From the NCBI RefSeq assembly GCF_023653455.1, contig NZ_JAKEDR010000015.1, positions 1 to 31,567 of the forward strand: a DNA stretch of 31,567 bases. The letters run 5' to 3'. The stretch is from Paraclostridium ghonii. GTDB taxonomy: Bacteria > Bacillota > Clostridia > Peptostreptococcales > Peptostreptococcaceae. Shown piece after piece: positions 15,462-23,109 of this stretch; within the stretch, counting starts at the first letter, position 1; every line of letters starts with the position of its first letter. Both the position numbers and the translations under genes were made by a program. Under the pieces are notes generated by a model that did no database searches, was not told where the DNA came from, and saw only the letters and a program-made list of their open reading frames with translations.

Positions 15462-15670
15462 TTTATATCCCCCTTATATTTTTCTATAAACTCTATGATT
15501 TCTTTTTCTCATACACCCTGTCCATTTTATATATTTTATTTATTGAATACAATAGTATTGAAAGAAATAATTCAATTCGATAATTTATATATATGGAACA
15601 AGAAAATAGTAGCAAGAAATTAAGAGTTTTAACTTTATTTTAAATATGTAACTAAACGGAAATTTAGTGA

Positions 15671-16009
15671 TTAGCTTACTTTTTCGTTTTTATTAAACCT
15701 TCTTAAGTGAATTTCAGTTAAGATTATTGGACCAAAGGTTATTCCAAATATCAAAATACAATAAGTTATATTTTGTAGTTTTACATTTAAAAATTTATTT
15801 CCTAAAATAACAACTAAAGAAACTATAAAAGAAAAAGTACAAGGTTTATAAATATATGAATTTGCTTCATCCCAAGTCTCTTTGTCCTTCATTGCATATC
15901 GAGTTCTATATCCCACAAATAAATTAGGATATTGTTTATAATCATCATGTAAATATTTGCAAATAAGTCCTACTAGATACATACCTAATCCTATAAAAAT
16001 AATAATCAA
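15671..16009 (-). CDS. SdpI-family membrane protein
   Basis: 112 residues with three hydrophobic segments and the SdpI-family signature NLFVGYRTRYAMKDKETWD followed by EANSY (about residues 29-53). SdpI of Bacillus subtilis gives immunity to the SdpC toxin and signals its presence. Short homologues like this carry only the C-terminal SdpI domain and usually have unknown roles. TTG start with AGGGTGG upstream. The location about 600 bp from the divergent toxin gene makes an immunity role tempting, but SdpI has no known link to Cry toxins. Confidence 0.8.
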   Translation of the reverse strand: MIIIFIGLGMYLVGLICKYLHDDYKQYPNLFVGYRTRYAMKDKETWDEANSYIYKPCTFSFIVSLVVILGNKFLNVKLQNITYCILIFGITFGPIILTEIHLRRFNKNEKVS

Positions 16010-16108
16010 AATACCACCCTACATTTCATATTAACTAAATTTTACAATGCTAAACCTTATGTAATTATATAAAATAAGATACAAATAATTATTTTATATA
16101 ATTACATT

Positions 16109-16417
16109 TTAAAACTTACCTTTTTTTGCTCCATAGTTATTTCTAATTTTCGGTAATTGAATTAAAATAACTCCTGTCATAGCATACGCAACGATTATAG
16201 AAATAGAATACTTTTTATATAGATAAAGTACTCCTAAAATAATATAAGTTACACCCGCAATAAAACCTAAATAAAATATGGAGTTAATATATTTATCAGG
16301 ATTTGAATATTGATTAAGATATTTTTTACTAAATATGTGTTTAAATGAAAAACAAAAGATTATAAACCCAGCACCTAAAATTATAAAAAGAAATGACAAT
16401 AATTGATTATTCCACAT
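16109..16417 (-). CDS. Small membrane protein, unknown
   Basis: 102 residues with hydrophobic helices at about 7-25, 45-65 and 70-87, and a basic end (KIRNNYGAKKGKF). AGGGGG precedes the ATG. Not recognised. It is divergent from the toxin gene with about 190 bp between the start codons, which holds the toxin promoter and leader. Confidence 0.55.
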   Translation of the reverse strand: MWNNQLLSFLFIILGAGFIIFCFSFKHIFSKKYLNQYSNPDKYINSIFYLGFIAGVTYIILGVLYLYKKYSISIIVAYAMTGVILIQLPKIRNNYGAKKGKF

Positions 16418-16477
16418 TATTTTACCCCCTATAGTTATATTATTTAATTATACAATCTAAAAAATAAAAAATATAGG

Positions 16478-16506
16478 TTTACAAAATATATTAAAATCCC
16501 TTTTTA
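16478..16506 (+). promoter_or_regulatory. Toxin promoter, TTTACA-N16-CTTTTTA type
   Basis: TTTACA (16478-16483), 16 bp, CTTTTTA (16500-16506). The 13 bases ending in TTTACA are identical to those before the lysin at 23582-23594, the spacing is the same, and the -10 surroundings match at 15 of 16 positions. TTTACA is the -35 of promoters used by the TcdR/BotR/UviA sigma factors. A perfect 14-bp palindrome, TAAGTGATCACTTA, follows at 16512-16525, near the likely transcription start. Confidence 0.65.
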
Positions 16507-16544
16507 TTTAATAAGTGATCACTTAATACACATTTAATTAAAGT

Positions 16545-16607
16545 AAAAAGGAGGAACTTTAGTGAGAGTTTTATAATCATAATATAACATCTCACTGAAG
16601 ATAATAT
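16545..16607 (+). promoter_or_regulatory. Toxin leader: distant SD plus hairpin
   Basis: AAAAGGAGG (16545-16553) is the only strong ribosome site, but it is 54 nt before the ATG. Between them AGTGAGA (16561-16567) pairs perfectly with TCTCACT (16590-16596). A GTG at 16562 would open only a 4-codon frame. Either the hairpin brings the SD to about 18 nt from the ATG, or the SD acts as an mRNA-stabilising STAB-SD, as known for cry3A, with weak initiation at GAAG near 16597. Confidence 0.5.
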
Positions 16608-18683
16608 ATGAATAATAATGAAATTAAATTAAGTTCAACAGATAAACAAGAAATATTAAATAATTATCCAATATCAAAGAGTAAAGAAGAACAATTATGG
16701 GGAAAAGTAGTTAAAGATTATGAAGGAATAGAGAGTTATGCCGAGTGGGATGAGTGGGCTGCTATAGGACTAATAGTAGCTGGTACTATTCTAGCTATAT
16801 CAGCTGCAGCACCAGGAGCAGGATTAATTGTAGCAGGTACTATGTTTTCTAAAGTGGTAGGTTTATTTTTCCCAGATGAGAAAATTTCAGATGTTAGTCC
16901 AAATACAGAAATGTTATGGCGAGATTTTATGACTAAAACAGGTAAATTAATAGATCAAAAACTAGAAGAGTTTGTAATAAATCTATCAATTACAAACTTA
17001 AAAGGATTGGCAGTATTGATTGAAGATTATGAAAAATATAAAAATGATCTAATAAAAGAGCAGAATAAAGATAACCCTGATTTAAAAAAAATAACTCAAC
17101 TAAAAGAAGCCTTGATGATAAAGTTTTATAATCTTGATAATGCTTTTAGTACAAGTTTTGAAAATCTTAAAATAAAGAACTATAACCTAATGTTATTACC
17201 AATGGCTACACAAGTTGCAAATATGCATTTATTATTACTAAGAGATGGACTTTTATATTCTGAGGAATTTAATTTAGCTAGATCTAGTTTTTTATCCGGA
17301 GACAGTCTATACGAAAAATTTGTAGATACTAAAATAAGATATATTGATTATATTGAAGAGTGGTACAAAGCAGGATTAAATAAATACCCTAAACAAGTAA
17401 CAAAACTTTTAGATTTTACAGCGCTTAATAAGTATAAAACATTTATGACTATTAATGTGTTAGATATTATATCTTTATTTACAACTTATGATGTAAGAAA
17501 ATATCCTGCAGATGAAAGATGTGAAAAAACTTCGGCAATTTTACCAAAGACTGAACTTACTAGAGAAGTTTATTCTTGTCCTTATTACTATATAAGTGAA
17601 CCTTTTAATAGAGATAACTTAAAAGACGACTTAAATAAAAAACTATCAAGACCACCTAGATTAATTACTACATTAAAAGCTTTAAATTTTGAAACCTCTG
17701 GAGAAGAAACGATAAAACACCTTGTAGATAAGATGAATATGCCTACTGAACACGCAAAAGACAGCCCGCTTATACTTGGAAATCAATATGGATATAGTTT
17801 TATACATAATCCTGATATTGTTGAATTAAGTGATGATTATGGAACTTGGGGATTATTCAATGAGAGTTTAAGAAAAAGAACATTGATTAACATTGAAGAC
17901 GGATGTAAGATTAAAAAAATAGAAACACGTCATTATTTTAATAACAACCTAATGAATGCTACGCAGTCGTTAAAATTATTCATAAGCAATAACGATGATA
18001 CTAAAACTATTACCTCTGAGATTGTAAGTAATCCTACAACTTTTCAGCTTATGCCTGTAGTCTCTGAAACTCCTAAACATTTTTTATCCTCTATGATGAG
18101 TTTTAATCCAAATGATAATATATGTTTTCAAGCAAATAGTTTTGGATGGTATCATGATAGTATAGATTTTAAAAATCAAGTATTTAATGATAGGACTTCT
18201 ATTATTCCAGCTGTAAAAGCAAATAAAATTAATGAAAAAGTAAAAGAAATACAAGGATTTAGTTATACAGGAGGAGATTTAGTACTAATGCACACTTCTG
18301 GAAAAATTACAGTTCCTGTTCAACTTAAAAAAGTTGGTGATAATGATGACGAAGGTATGTTTTATATACGTGTAAGATATGCTTCAGCTGGCGATTGCAG
18401 ACTTATTATAAAAAATGAAGATTATAAAGATAAAAATCATTCAATGATTATAGACTTAAAACAAACTCAAAATGATATTGATCCTAATTTAGAGAAATTA
18501 AGATATAAAGATTTTACACTTTCAAAACTAACAGAAGAAGTTATTGGTTTTTATAATAAAGGTAAAAATATGGATACTTTTACATTTGAGATAGAATCGT
18601 ATAATCCACAATCTAAGGTTGTTATTGATAAAATAGAATTTATACCATTTTACATTGGGTTCCAGATTAAAGAAAATGAATAA
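16608..18683 (+). CDS. Three-domain Cry-like pesticidal/pore-forming toxin
   Basis: 691 residues with the conserved Cry delta-endotoxin blocks in order. Domain I helices: hydrophobic AAIGLIVAGTILAISAAAPG (about 50-69), the family-typical LEEFVINLSITNLKGLAVL, ANMHLLLLRDG (block 1, about 204-214) and WYKAGLNKYP. Block 2: NVLDIISLFTTYDVRKYP (about 283-300), then LTREVY (about 315). Domain III: GFSYTGGDLVLMHTSGKI (about 551-568), YIRVRYAS, and VVIDKIEFIPF (block 5, about 671-681). The protein ends 10 residues later, so it lacks the long C-terminal crystallisation region and looks like the active-toxin-sized Cry proteins, including those known from Paraclostridium bifermentans. No signal peptide is seen. 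Such toxins bind gut receptors and form pores. The target animal is unknown. Confidence 0.92.
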   Translation: MNNNEIKLSSTDKQEILNNYPISKSKEEQLWGKVVKDYEGIESYAEWDEWAAIGLIVAGTILAISAAAPGAGLIVAGTMFSKVVGLFFPDEKISDVSPNTEMLWRDFMTKTGKLIDQKLEEFVINLSITNLKGLAVLIEDYEKYKNDLIKEQNKDNPDLKKITQLKEALMIKFYNLDNAFSTSFENLKIKNYNLMLLPMATQVANMHLLLLRDGLLYSEEFNLARSSFLSGDSLYEKFVDTKIRYIDYIEEWYKAGLNKYPKQVTKLLDFTALNKYKTFMTINVLDIISLFTTYDVRKYPADERCEKTSAILPKTELTREVYSCPYYYISEPFNRDNLKDDLNKKLSRPPRLITTLKALNFETSGEETIKHLVDKMNMPTEHAKDSPLILGNQYGYSFIHNPDIVELSDDYGTWGLFNESLRKRTLINIEDGCKIKKIETRHYFNNNLMNATQSLKLFISNNDDTKTITSEIVSNPTTFQLMPVVSETPKHFLSSMMSFNPNDNICFQANSFGWYHDSIDFKNQVFNDRTSIIPAVKANKINEKVKEIQGFSYTGGDLVLMHTSGKITVPVQLKKVGDNDDEGMFYIRVRYASAGDCRLIIKNEDYKDKNHSMIIDLKQTQNDIDPNLEKLRYKDFTLSKLTEEVIGFYNKGKNMDTFTFEIESYNPQSKVVIDKIEFIPFYIGFQIKENE

Positions 18684-18800
18684 AAAGTTTGTTTAGATAA
18701 AATAAAAATTGCAGAAATGTAAACAATGATTTAAATATAATATAATCAAAGGTAATGTCAAAAAATTTGTGTAAACAAAAAAATTTATAGTATTTATTTA

Positions 18801-18833
18801 AAGTCAGATAGAGCTAATTTTCTATCTGGCTTT
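18801..18833 (+). terminator. Toxin gene terminator
   Basis: AAGTCAGATAGA pairs with TCTATCTGGCTTT (one G-U), followed by a short T-rich run, about 120 bp past the toxin stop codon. Confidence 0.7.
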
Positions 18834-19085
18834 ATTGATTATTTATACTTTTAATACGTTTTTGGAAATTATTATCTACATCAAGTTGATTTATTACAAT
18901 TGCTCAATTAGCAGCAGATTTTCCTTTCCATTTTTTAAAAGTTCATATAGTAATTTTATACCTGTATCTTCATTAGGAAAAGAGCCTTTTCTAGTAACTG
19001 TGCTCAATTGAGCAGTAAAAGCTTGATATTCCTTACTTGGTACAAATTTCATTGGGTAAAGTATAGCGAATCTTAAAAAGATAGG
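18832..19085 (-). pseudogene. IS256-type transposase, C-terminal remnant
   Basis: Minus-strand frames spell FVPSKEYQAFTAQLSTVTRK, then SFPNEDTGIKLLYELLKN, and after a frameshift KKWKGKSAAN, a stop in place of Trp, AIVINQL and a final stop at 18834-18832. This matches the end of mutator-type (IS256) transposases (FP.D..LK.LYL....KKW....NW....QL). At least one frameshift and one nonsense change. No inverted terminal repeat found. Confidence 0.55.
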
Positions 19086-19244
19086 TGTATAGAAAAGTGT
19101 TCTCTTAGTATTGGGGGACTTTAGTCCTGCATCGATTTTATATGAAACGAGGTATTTACGTAGATTCTAAAAAGTTATAGTTAAACTAAGAATTTTTTAT
19201 CTATTGTTAAGTAGCTTATTAATCTAATTAATAATACATAAGGG

Positions 19245-19322
19245 TATAAATTATTTAATTTAGTTTTAAATAGCATCTTTTTATTAATTCTGTGATTAAA
19301 TAGCTTATTAACAATATTAAAT
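19245..19322. repeat. AT-rich dispersed repeat, copy 3
   Basis: Near match to 9590-9665: ATAAATTATTTAATTTAGTT, TTTTTATTAATTCTGTGATT and TAGCTTATTAACAATATTAA. Part of the gene-free stretch 18684-19654, which otherwise holds the toxin terminator, the IS256 remnant and the hairpin at 19450. Confidence 0.5.
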
Positions 19323-19449
19323 GATTAAAGTGAATTATAAAAAATACTAAGAAGTTACTGAAAAAATAAAGCTAATGGATTATAAAATTTAAAATTAGTA
19401 ATTTAAGATCAACTTTAAAAAATAAGGTTTGAATAAAACCTAAGAAACG

Positions 19450-19499
19450 AAAAAAGTGTATATATTGAAATGTAGTAATTTCAATATATACACTTTTTT
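19450..19499. terminator. Long perfect hairpin, strong bidirectional terminator
   Basis: Arms 19450-19471 and 19478-19499 are perfectly complementary over 22 bp (AAAAAAGTGTATATATTG...) with a 6-nt loop and T-runs on both sides. No intact gene ends here now, so it may belong to a lost gene. Confidence 0.75.
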
Positions 19500-19516
19500 T
19501 GTATTCATATTATTCC

Positions 19517-19541
19517 CTAAATGAAAATTTAACTACTAGTT
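19517..19541. repeat. Right-end remnant of the dispersed palindromic repeat
   Basis: CTAAATGAAAATTTAACTAC and TAGT match the right end of the full copies (compare 14007-14031). The rest of the element is absent. Confidence 0.45.
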
Positions 19542-19575
19542 TACTTTGATAATTATAATTTAACTAATATTTTTA

Positions 19576-19606
19576 AACTATATATTGCATTATGTAATAT
19601 ATAGTT
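19576..19606. promoter_or_regulatory. 31-bp palindromic operator of the XRE gene
   Basis: Two 15-bp arms around a single central T are complementary with one mismatch (AACTATATATTGCAT / ATGTAATATATAGTT). TTAACA and TATACT follow at 19605-19610 and 19626-19631, so a protein bound here would cover the -35. Autoregulation by the XRE protein is inferred. Confidence 0.5.
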
Positions 19607-19654
19607 AACATTAAGTTTAAAATAGTATACTATATAAGTAACAGGAGGTTATAT

Positions 19655-19849
19655 ATGAAAAATAAGAAAATGAAAATAGCAAGAATTGAAATGGATATGA
19701 GTCAAGAAGATTTAGCTAACGTAGTTGGTGTTACTAGACAAACAATTGGCATGATTGAATCTGGTAAGTACAATCCAACACTAAACCTTTGTATATCTAT
19801 ATGCAAATCATTAAATAAAACTTTAAATGATTTATTTTGGGAGGAGTAA
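19655..19849 (+). CDS. XRE-family HTH regulator
   Basis: 64 residues, a lone Cro/CI-type helix-turn-helix: ARIEMDMSQEDLANVVGVTR, then QTIGMIESGKYNPTLNL. Such mini-regulators usually pair with a small membrane protein, as here. AGGAGG precedes the ATG. The stop codon overlaps the ribosome-site region of the next gene (start 19852), so the two are translationally close-coupled. The palindrome at 19576-19606 is the likely operator. Confidence 0.9.
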   Translation: MKNKKMKIARIEMDMSQEDLANVVGVTRQTIGMIESGKYNPTLNLCISICKSLNKTLNDLFWEE

Positions 19850-19851
19850 TT

Positions 19852-20328
19852 ATGAAAAATAATCAATTGATTGATGAAAGAGTATTAAATCAACAAAGAA
19901 AAATAATTTCAGAAGCGTATATACTAGTTATAATACTTTTACTAGGATCTATGTTAGTGAAGCAATTTATACTTCATCTAGAACCAAAAGAGTATTTAAT
20001 CGAGGCCATTGCTTTTTTTGGTTCATCTTTTTATATGCTTATACGTAATATACTTTGTGGAAATAATATATTATTTCAAAGTAAATCACTTAATAGCAAT
20101 AGAAAAAAATTACCTCTTTTAAATAGCATCAATATTGGATTTTGGGTAACAGTTTCTACAGTTTTTTTACGAAAAAATGAGTTTTCTACTACAAAAGATT
20201 TAATTTTAGAATCTATTTTATCATTTACTTCTTCGACTTTAGTTGCTTTATTATTTTTCTATACGATTAATAAAATAACTAATAAAAGAATTAAATATAT
20301 TGAAAATAAATATGATGATAAAGATTAA
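19852..20328 (+). CDS. DUF6773-like membrane protein
   Basis: 158 residues from ATG 19852, which has GGGAGGAG directly upstream. An in-frame ATG 15 nt earlier would overlap the XRE gene and lacks a site. The start KNNQLIDERVLNQQRKIISE followed by four hydrophobic segments (about 24-43, 50-66, 95-113 and 130-148) fits the DUF6773 family found next to XRE regulators in clostridia. Function unknown. Co-transcribed with the XRE gene. The plasmid has a second XRE plus membrane-protein pair at 27615-28143. Confidence 0.75.
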   Translation: MKNNQLIDERVLNQQRKIISEAYILVIILLLGSMLVKQFILHLEPKEYLIEAIAFFGSSFYMLIRNILCGNNILFQSKSLNSNRKKLPLLNSINIGFWVTVSTVFLRKNEFSTTKDLILESILSFTSSTLVALLFFYTINKITNKRIKYIENKYDDKD

Positions 20329-20407
20329 ATTAGTTTCTAAAAACACATTTAAATGTATAGAGTAAAAATAGCCTTAAAATCTATTAATTTAAATTTTAAG
20401 ACTATTT
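20325..20407. repeat. Dispersed palindromic repeat, left half and hairpin
   Basis: TTAAATTAGTTTCTAAAAAC, GTAAAAATAGCCTTAAAATC, loop TATTAATTTA, and a right arm that overlaps the stop codon of the next minus-strand gene (20402). Confidence 0.65.
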
Positions 20408-20719
20408 TGCTCTATATTTATCAAATCTGAAAGTCACAGTGGTTTTTACAACATATATAATACAGATAACAAAGGCTAACCATAAGATCAATTTAGAAAC
20501 AAATATATTACCTAAAGCTCCAATTAAAAGTATTAATCCATTTTTAAAAAGTATAAGACCGTAATCTTTGTTTAATTTAAATTCATCATATAATTCTCTC
20601 TGATTTTTAGAAATAATAGAATATCCTTGTATCAAAACTGATGCCTTATCTTTAAAAATAAAATGTATACTAGCTAATAAAAATAATGCACCTGACATAG
20701 TAAATGCTATCTTTAACAA
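20402..20719 (-). CDS. DUF3784-like membrane protein
   Basis: 105 residues. One hydrophobic helix at the N-terminus, then the DUF3784-type motif VLIQGYSIISKNQRELYDEF (about 28-47), then two more helices. TTG start with GGGGGAG upstream. These small proteins are common in Firmicutes and have no known function. The 3' end overlaps a dispersed repeat. Confidence 0.7.
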   Translation of the reverse strand: MLKIAFTMSGALFLLASIHFIFKDKASVLIQGYSIISKNQRELYDEFKLNKDYGLILFKNGLILLIGALGNIFVSKLILWLAFVICIIYVVKTTVTFRFDKYRAK

Positions 20720-20763
20720 ATTAACTCCCCCTCAGTTTAATTATGTATATATTTTTTTAGAAT

Positions 20764-20850
20764 TTCAACTAGCTTTTAAAAATACATTTTATTTGGATAT
20801 AATGGCTAAAATACGTAATAAGTATCTAATAGGAAATTTTAAGTGAGTTG
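20764..20850. repeat. Dispersed palindromic repeat, degenerate
   Basis: TTTCAACTAGCTTTTAAAAA then ATTTTATTTGGATATAATGG and a right end AATTTTAAGTG. The left hairpin arm is lost. Confidence 0.45.
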
Positions 20851-20864
20851 AGATTATAAAAACT

Positions 20865-20893
20865 TTGAATAGATATTTTTATCCAATTATAGT
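20865..20893 (+). promoter_or_regulatory. Promoter of the leader-peptide/yidC unit
   Basis: TTGAAT (20865-20870), 17 bp, TATAGT (20888-20893), 39 bp before the ATG of the 76-residue peptide. Confidence 0.5.
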
Positions 20894-20932
20894 ATTATTT
20901 ACATGTAAGTAAATTAATTGTGAGGTGAAATA

Positions 20933-21163
20933 ATGAGACTCGATATAGATAATATGATTTATATATTAATCTATGCGGCATTCTTAATTTCCATAATTGG
21001 ATCTCTAGTTTACTTCTGTAAAGAATCCTTATGTTCTAAAATTAATAATACTTTTATAAAGATTATTTTTTATAATAGACTAGGATATTTTTATAACTTA
21101 ATACCAAAACAGTATTTTGTATTTCAGAAATATGACATTTGGAGGTATTGTAGTTTATTTTAA
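20933..21163 (+). CDS. Single-TM small protein, candidate arrest/leader peptide for YidC
   Basis: 76 residues: a short acidic start, one TM helix (about 8-28, [20 protein letters not shown]), a basic stretch after it (predicting N-out, C-in), and an aromatic, basic C-terminus ([19 protein letters not shown]). GAGGTGA precedes the ATG. It sits 59 bp before a YidC insertase. Two nt after its stop codon begins a 13-nt sequence complementary to the start of yidC. This is the plan of Bacillus subtilis MifM, a membrane-targeted nascent chain that stalls when insertion is poor and so turns on YidC2. No sequence similarity to MifM is visible. The function is inferred from context only. It could also be a small membrane protein whose translation simply couples to yidC. 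Confidence 0.6.
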   Translation: MRLDIDNMIYILIYAAFLISIIGSLVYFCKESLCSKINNTFIKIIFYNRLGYFYNLIPKQYFVFQKYDIWRYCSLF

Positions 21164-21164
21164 T

Positions 21165-21238
21165 TTGAAATGAAATTTTATTAACCCAAAATATTAACTT
21201 AAAATTAGAAGGAGAAAATAAAATGAATTTCATTTCAA
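21165..21238 (+). promoter_or_regulatory. RNA stem enclosing the yidC ribosome site
   Basis: TTGAAATGAAATT (21165-21177) is the exact complement of AATTTCATTTCAA (21226-21238, yidC codons 2-6). A G-U pair can be added at each end and one further A-U pair outside. The SD AGAAGGAGA (21207-21215) and the ATG (21223) lie inside the loop, the ATG at its edge. A ribosome at the end of the 76-codon frame would cover the 5' arm and open the stem. Confidence 0.65.
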
Positions 21239-21873
21239 GTATATTACAAGATTTATTAAGTATATTATTTAGTTTTACAGGAGATTTAGGAGTTGCAATA
21301 GTCGTTGTAACATTAATGGTTAAATTAATACTTATGCCGTTATCTATGAAACAAAAATTCTCTATGAGAAAACAACAAGACATGGTTGGCAAGATGAATC
21401 AATTAAAGGAGAAATATAAAAATAATCCTAAAGAGCTTGAAAAACAGATGCAATTACATGCAAACGAGAGCATGAAAAGTATGTTGGGGTGTTCTACCTT
21501 ATTACTTCAAACGCCAATAGTATTTGCACTTTATAAAACATTTTCAAGTATGCCAAAGGATTTTTCAAGTTTTATAGTTCCTTGGATAAACAACTTAAGC
21601 ATGTCTGATAATTTATTTATAATACCTTGTATATATACATTAATAATGTTAACTCCAAGTTTAATAAGCTATATACCTTATTTTAAGACTAGTTCTCAAG
21701 TAGCATTTAATAAACATATGGCTATAATGACAGTAGTTATGAGTTTTATATTAACTGCAAGAACTCCAGTTGCATTAGGTTTATATTTTATAACTAGTGG
21801 TGCTTACGCATTAATTGAAGATATATGCTTTAGAATTTATTATAAATCAAAAAATAAATTGGCATTAGAATAA
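21223..21873 (+). CDS. yidC: YidC/Oxa1-family membrane protein insertase
   Basis: 216 residues with the YidC/Oxa1 core of five hydrophobic segments: GVAIVVVTLMVKLILMPLSM (first, about 23-42), the basic coiled-coil loop KQKFSMRKQQDMVGKMNQLK and PKELEKQ (about 43-76), STLLLQTPIVFALYKTF, and a C-terminal GLYFITSGAYALIED. YidC inserts or folds small membrane proteins. Two oddities: no lipoprotein signal is present, unlike chromosomal Gram-positive YidC, and the conserved groove Arg is Lys34 (MVKLILMPL). Good SD (AGAAGGAGA). A second YidC on a toxin plasmid could serve plasmid-encoded membrane proteins. Expression is probably tied to the upstream peptide through the stem at 21165-21238. Confidence 0.93.
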   Translation: MNFISSILQDLLSILFSFTGDLGVAIVVVTLMVKLILMPLSMKQKFSMRKQQDMVGKMNQLKEKYKNNPKELEKQMQLHANESMKSMLGCSTLLLQTPIVFALYKTFSSMPKDFSSFIVPWINNLSMSDNLFIIPCIYTLIMLTPSLISYIPYFKTSSQVAFNKHMAIMTVVMSFILTARTPVALGLYFITSGAYALIEDICFRIYYKSKNKLALE

Positions 21874-21876
21874 ATG

Positions 21877-21898
21877 AAAGCACTCCTAGGAGTGCTTT
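21877..21898 (+). terminator. yidC terminator
   Basis: AAAGCACTCC-TA-GGAGTGCTTT followed by further T residues, 3 bp past the yidC stop codon. Rho-independent terminator of the peptide-yidC unit. Confidence 0.9.
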
Positions 21899-21900
21899 TT

Positions 21901-21985
21901 ACTAGTTCCTAAAAACTTATCAATAGCAGTAGTAAAAATGCCCTTAGAATCCATTTATTTGGATTTTAAGGGTATTAAGTTAACC
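21901..21985. repeat. Dispersed palindromic repeat, left part and hairpin
   Basis: ACTAGTTCCTAAAAACTTAT, AGTAAAAATGCCCTTAGAAT, loop TTTATT, TGGATTTTAAGGGTATTAAG. The right end is lost. It begins 2 bp after the yidC terminator. The following 21986-22199 shows no gene I can support. Confidence 0.7.
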
Positions 21986-22199
21986 AGATTATCTCTCTAT
22001 AGAAAATCATATGAAAAGAAAGAAAATTAAATATATCTAAAATGCTTAAACTACTTAAACTACTGTAAACAGCTGGTTAATTTACATTAACGTATCATTT
22101 CTACATGCTAACCAACAGAGTTCTAATTCTTTAGCTATTTGTGTTATTTTTTACCTTCCCCAATGACCTGTTTTTGGATTTTAAAGTTTTTATTATATT

Positions 22200-23033
22200 T
22201 TACAACTTACCTTTTATTATAGGTTTTGTTAGAGATACATTAAGTCCAGTTTGAACATAATATCTTGTAGAAGATATTTTCATATTGCCGCTATCTGTAC
22301 TTGTAGTATGCCCATTTATTTGCATTATATATGGATAATCAACATCAGCAACAGCAGCTCCATTCTCTGTCTTTGCGCATACTCACCCTGATGATATTGT
22401 TCCATTTTTAACTTTTCCAGAAGTATATAAGTAACCTTGTTTTTTAACTTTAAAACCACTATAATGAACATTTCCAAAATATAAATTATATGCTTTACTC
22501 TTAAAACTTTGAGTTGAATTTAAATTTGGTATATAAGCATTTACAATGTTTCCTGATGGATTCATAAATCTTATTAAGAACCTATTTCTCTTTGAGACAT
22601 CTTCACCTCTAAGAACAAATATTTCTCCATAACCTAATTTACCGGCCTCTGTTGTACCACTATCTGTAGTATAAACTAGTTTATGTATATCTCCAAGGTA
22701 CACATAATAATAAGAAGAATAAACCATTGCTTTAGATTTGGAATTAGGAGTATTTAAATCTTCTCTTTCTTCAAACTCTTTTTTTATTGCTTGCTCAACA
22801 TAATTCGTTGCTTTATCTGAAAGTATAACTCTTTCTGTTTCTTTAACTTCTATATTATCATTCTCATCTTCGAATTCAACTTCTACTATTTTTATATCTA
22901 AGTTAAATTTTTCTTTAAGCTCTGGCAACATTCTTTCATATATCTCCGCAACTTTCTCAGGATTGCATTGTTTTAACATATCGAATTCTATTGCGTCTTC
23001 ATCCATTTTTAATAACTCATTATCGTTTATCAT
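22200..23033 (-). pseudogene. SH3-like protein interrupted by an in-frame TGA
   Basis: The intact part (22383-23033, 216 residues) begins MINDNELLKMDEDAIEFDM with a GGAGG upstream, has a charged helical first half, then a beta-rich second half (YYYVYLGDIHKLVYTTDSG, GYGEIFVLRGEDVSKRNRF, YNLYFGNVHYSGFKVKKQG) that looks like one or two SH3b-type cell-wall-binding or similar domains. After the TGA at 22385-22383 the same frame stays open for 60 more codons (VADVDYPYIMQINGHTTSTD and onward, ending IIKGKL), which argues for a nonsense mutation in a protein of about 277 residues. No family recognised with certainty. It is divergent from the lysin and may belong to the same release module. Confidence 0.55.
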
Positions 23034-23109
23034 TTGCTATTTACCTCCATAGTATTATTAGATTTATATAAGACTTTAACTAAACCTTATATATATAAAT
23101 GTCTTTTTA

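Noticed and set aside
21986..22199. Minus-strand patch ITQIAKELELCWLACRNDTL as another sigma or HTH fragment
   Set aside because: Only about 20 residues resemble anything and stops follow at once. Too weak to call.
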